In this document: piece by piece, positions 4,812 through 6,789 of the stretch | Position numbering within the stretch: position 1 is the first letter of the stretch | Layout of the letters: every line of letters starts with the position of its first letter | Source of the DNA: an uncultured delta proteobacterium | GTDB lineage: Bacteria > Myxococcota_A > Polyangia > Polyangiales > Ga0077539 | Direction of reading: 5' to 3' | Length of the DNA stretch: 6,789 nt | Assembly: GCA_903860995.1 (NCBI GenBank) | Contig: CAIOSS010001397.1 | Coordinates: 1 to 6,789, forward strand | The notes under the pieces: model-generated | The model's database searches: none | Seen by the model: the letters and a program-made list of their open reading frames with translations, nothing else | Told to the model about the DNA's origin: nothing | Position numbers and translations under genes: made by a program

Positions 4812-6560
4812 ATGCCCAAGCGAACGATCCGGTGTGCCCTTGCGTTGATGGTCGTGACGTCGGCCTGCGCGGCCGATCCGTCCGCCGCGCCGCCCTTCAT
4901 GGTCTCGCTCGACGAGCTCATGCTCAGCGACCTCGTGGGGCCGCTGCACCTGCGGGTCTTCCCGCGGGGCGCCCTGCGCTGCGACGCCGCGTCGGGGCAG
5001 GTGCGCGACGCGGCGGGTCAGCGGGTGCTGGCCGGGCTGCCGGGGCGCGACGTCACCCCGGCGGTGCGCTGCGGCAGCGGCTGGTCCACGCAGTCTGCCC
5101 GCTTCGGCACCGCCACGCCGGTCGACACGTGCTTCACCGCCTCGCAGCCCACCACCGTCGCCATCAACGACCCGGGCGCGTACATCGTGCTCGTGCACGG
5201 CCAAGGGGACCTCCGTCTGCCCGACGGCACGACGCGCAGCGAGATCCTCGGGTCGGGCTGCGCGGACGTGACCGTCGCGGCGGGCCAGCAGCAGAGCGCG
5301 ACGGTGGTGGTGCGCGAGCAGCGCCCGGTGGGCCGCTGCGGCGACGAGGTGCTCGACTTCGACGAGGCCTGCGACCTCGGCGCGGCCAACGCCGACACCA
5401 TCGACGCCGCCTGCTCGACCCGCTGCCAGACCCCGGTGGTGCGCGCCAACACCGAGACCGCGGGGCTGCAGCGGCGCCCGTCGGTGGTCTGGCCCACGGG
5501 CCGGCGGCTGGTGGTGGCGTGGCAGGTCGAGAACGTGCCTGCCGAGGATGTGAAGGCCCGCTTCTTCGCTCCCGACGGCTCGCCCGAGGCGATGTTCGGC
5601 GCCCTGCGCAACGAGGTGGTGCTGGGCGGTGGCGCGAGCTCCCAGACGGCCCCCGCGCTGACCCCCGTCACCGCCGGCACGCTGCGAGGCTTCGCAGGGG
5701 CCTGGGAGACCCTCCAGGTGACGCCCGGCAACGTCGCGGCGCAGGTCTTCAACGACGACCCGCCGACCGGCAGCGCGGCCCTCCCCGCGGCGGGCGCCCG
5801 GCGCGTGTCGCCCACGGTCGCGGCGAGCGCCGATCGCCTGCTGCTCGCGTGGCGCGAGCCCGGCACGGGGCTGCGGGCGTCGAGCTTCAGCCCGCTCGCT
5901 CGCCCGCTCGGCGCCGCCAGCGCGCCGGTCTCCGTCGCCGACGGGGAGGTCGGCGACCCGCGCGCGGTGGCGCTGAGCGACGGCAGCTTCGCCGTGGTGT
6001 GGTCGGCCGGCGGGGACATCTTCGCGCGCCGGATCTCCGCCGCAGGGGCGCCCATGGACGCCGCGGTGCAGGTCAACCCCAACTCCGCAGAAACGCAAGA
6101 GCTCCCGAGCGCTGCGGCGCTGCCCGAGGGCGGCCTCGTGGTGGCGTGGCAGGACGCCGCGCGCGACGCGGCGGACATGGACGCGACCGCCATCCGGTGG
6201 GTTCGGCTCGACGCCTCGCTCCGCGCCATGGGCACCGCGGCGACGGCCAACACCACCACGGCCGGTCCTCAGTCGCACCCGACCCTTGCGGTCGCCGGGG
6301 GAACCCCCTCGACGGTGCTCTTCGCGTGGGAGGACGAGGCCACCGGCACCATCCGCGGGCGCCTCCGCCGCGCCGACGACCGCGACGCCTTCGCCCGCCT
6401 CGGCGGCACGAGCGCGGACTTCCTCGTGAGCGAGGCCACGCCCGCCCAGCACCGCCCCGCGGCGGCCTTCGGGGGGCCCATGGGCGACCGCTTCGTCGTC
6501 GCCTGGGAGGCGGGCGAAGTCGTCGGCGCGGGCGTCGCCGTACGGCAGTTTCCGCGCTGA
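4812..6560 (+). CDS. Lipoprotein with Cys-rich N-terminal half and predicted seven-bladed beta-propeller
   Basis: The 582-residue protein starts with a signal peptide (KR at 3-4, hydrophobic 8-15) ending in TSAC; C19 is the likely lipidated Cys, although Thr at -3 is less usual. Residues 22-170 form a domain I do not recognise, with C57, C87, C107 and C150. Residues 175-205 carry a DUF4215-like motif, CGDEVLDFDEACDLG, then C201 and C205. From about 221 to the end there are no Cys and seven repeats. Each has a Pro (P223, P281, P334, P383, P432, P490, P549) followed 13-17 residues later by a Trp ending a hydrophobic strand (W237, W298, W347, W397, W446, W506, W565; e.g. VVAW, LLAW, AVVW). Repeat lengths of 49-61 residues suit propeller blades. 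Such domains usually bind proteins or carbohydrates. An alternative start is GTG at 4806. The reading frame stays open further upstream but overlaps the regulator gene there. Function is unknown; a surface-anchored binding role is inferred. Confidence 0.85.
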   Translation: MPKRTIRCALALMVVTSACAADPSAAPPFMVSLDELMLSDLVGPLHLRVFPRGALRCDAASGQVRDAAGQRVLAGLPGRDVTPAVRCGSGWSTQSARFGTATPVDTCFTASQPTTVAINDPGAYIVLVHGQGDLRLPDGTTRSEILGSGCADVTVAAGQQQSATVVVREQRPVGRCGDEVLDFDEACDLGAANADTIDAACSTRCQTPVVRANTETAGLQRRPSVVWPTGRRLVVAWQVENVPAEDVKARFFAPDGSPEAMFGALRNEVVLGGGASSQTAPALTPVTAGTLRGFAGAWETLQVTPGNVAAQVFNDDPPTGSAALPAAGARRVSPTVAASADRLLLAWREPGTGLRASSFSPLARPLGAASAPVSVADGEVGDPRAVALSDGSFAVVWSAGGDIFARRISAAGAPMDAAVQVNPNSAETQELPSAAALPEGGLVVAWQDAARDAADMDATAIRWVRLDASLRAMGTAATANTTTAGPQSHPTLAVAGGTPSTVLFAWEDEATGTIRGRLRRADDRDAFARLGGTSADFLVSEATPAQHRPAAAFGGPMGDRFVVAWEAGEVVGAGVAVRQFPR

Positions 6561-6595
6561 CCCGCTACAGCCCGCAGCGGCCTGCGGTGCAGCGC
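6554..6595. terminator. Two-tier GC hairpin across the convergent stop codons
   Basis: An inner perfect 6-bp stem, CCGCAG (6572-6577) with CTGCGG (6582-6587), has a 4-nt loop. An outer perfect 6-bp stem pairs GCGCTG (6554-6559) with CAGCGC (6590-6595). The arms lie in the last codons of the lipoprotein gene and the last codons of the Cys-rich gene. It could slow RNA polymerase from both sides, but there is no T-run on either strand, so it is not a classical intrinsic terminator. In GC-rich DNA such pairing may occur by chance. Confidence 0.2.
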
Positions 6596-6789
6596 CCGGT
6601 GCAGCAGTCGCCATCCTGGTTGCAGCTCGTCCCGGCCTCGCGGCAGGCGCAGCGGCCCGCCACGCAGATCATCGCGCCGCAGCACTCCGCGCTGGCGCGG
6701 CAGCCGCCGCGGGCGCCAGTGCAGCATCGCCGCGTGCCCCGGAGGGTCGCGCAGAGGAGGGTGCCGCAGCACTGATCCTCCGAGGCGCA
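6565..6789 (-). CDS. Cysteine-rich secreted-type protein, C-terminal 74 residues (5' partial)
   Basis: A minus-strand frame is open from the window edge (6789) to a TAG at 6567-6565. It encodes 74 residues of which 17 are Cys. It can be split into three tandem units with the pattern C-x5-C-C-x(3,4)-C: C1/C7C8/C13, C30/C36C37/C42 and C56/C62C63/C67. Units two and three continue with x4-C (C47, C72). Local motifs include AECCGAMIC, GRCAC and GDCCTGRCTAGRCGL. This regular spacing is not expected of a shadow frame and resembles small disulfide-knotted repeats in predicted exported proteins of myxobacteria. With this Cys content the protein is probably secreted and oxidised outside the cytoplasm; the start and any signal peptide are outside the window. 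The gene converges on the propeller lipoprotein gene with only 4 nt between stops. Function is unknown. Confidence 0.8.
   Translation of the reverse strand, partial: CASEDQCCGTLLCATLRGTRRCCTGARGGCRASAECCGAMICVAGRCACREAGTSCNQDGDCCTGRCTAGRCGL

Noticed and set aside
4263..6560. Upstream extension of the lipoprotein frame to give 765 residues
   Set aside because: Residues before the Met at 4812 overlap the well-supported response regulator in another frame and are Arg/Gly/Ala-rich nonsense. The signal peptide begins at 4812 (or 4806).
4764..6614. 616-residue open frame on the minus strand
   Set aside because: It is antisense to the propeller lipoprotein. Its composition (Arg, Ala, Gly, His, low complexity) is typical of shadow frames in GC-rich DNA, and it shows no domain.
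4832..6775. 647-residue plus-strand frame overlapping the lipoprotein and the right edge
   Set aside because: Arg/Gly/Ala-rich composition and no domain. It runs across both the lipoprotein stop and the Cys-rich gene.

Overview
The window is GC-rich throughout, almost completely coding, and reads like a stretch of a myxobacterial chromosome (Myxococcota, possibly the Polyangiales/Sandaracinus side). That assignment is an inference. It rests on base composition, on several predicted lipoproteins, on IPT/TIG repeats, on a CGDxxxDxxEACDLG-type cysteine motif (DUF4215 / 'Myxococcus cysteine-rich' style), and on a second, very cysteine-rich secreted-type protein at the right edge. I see no mobile elements, tRNA, rRNA or CRISPR array.

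Layout. (1) Left block, + strand, 1-1895: the 3' part of a gene for an IPT/TIG-repeat protein, then after 23 nt a di-haem cytochrome c peroxidase with a possible lipoprotein signal. The two are probably cotranscribed. (2) Middle block, - strand, 3985 down to 1912: a proline iminopeptidase (pip), a 91-residue coiled-coil protein of unknown function, and a TPR lipoprotein. The last two overlap by 4 nt (GTGA). A sigma70-like promoter for the small gene overlaps the pip stop codon. (3) Right block, + strand, 4066-6560: an orphan OmpR/PhoB-type response regulator, divergent from pip across 80 nt, then a large lipoprotein with a cysteine-rich N-terminal half and what I read as a seven-bladed beta-propeller. 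(4) Right edge, - strand, 6565-6789: the C-terminal part of a protein with 17 Cys in 74 residues, convergent with the lipoprotein gene at a distance of 4 nt.

Most of the products look destined for the cell envelope: a haem peroxidase, a TPR lipoprotein, a propeller lipoprotein, and adhesion-like IPT and Cys-rich proteins. Pip and the response regulator are cytoplasmic. No single pathway obviously joins the three blocks. The most notable points are: the peroxidase lacks the usual distal His of its catalytic haem, which suggests an enzyme that is active without prior reduction; the lipoprotein architecture; the Cys-rich gene at the edge; and -10-like boxes only 9-14 nt before start codons that lack Shine-Dalgarno sequences, suggesting leaderless or nearly leaderless mRNAs.

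No stretch longer than about 80 bases is without a gene. I do not see a convincing new multi-gene system; the novelty is at the level of single proteins.
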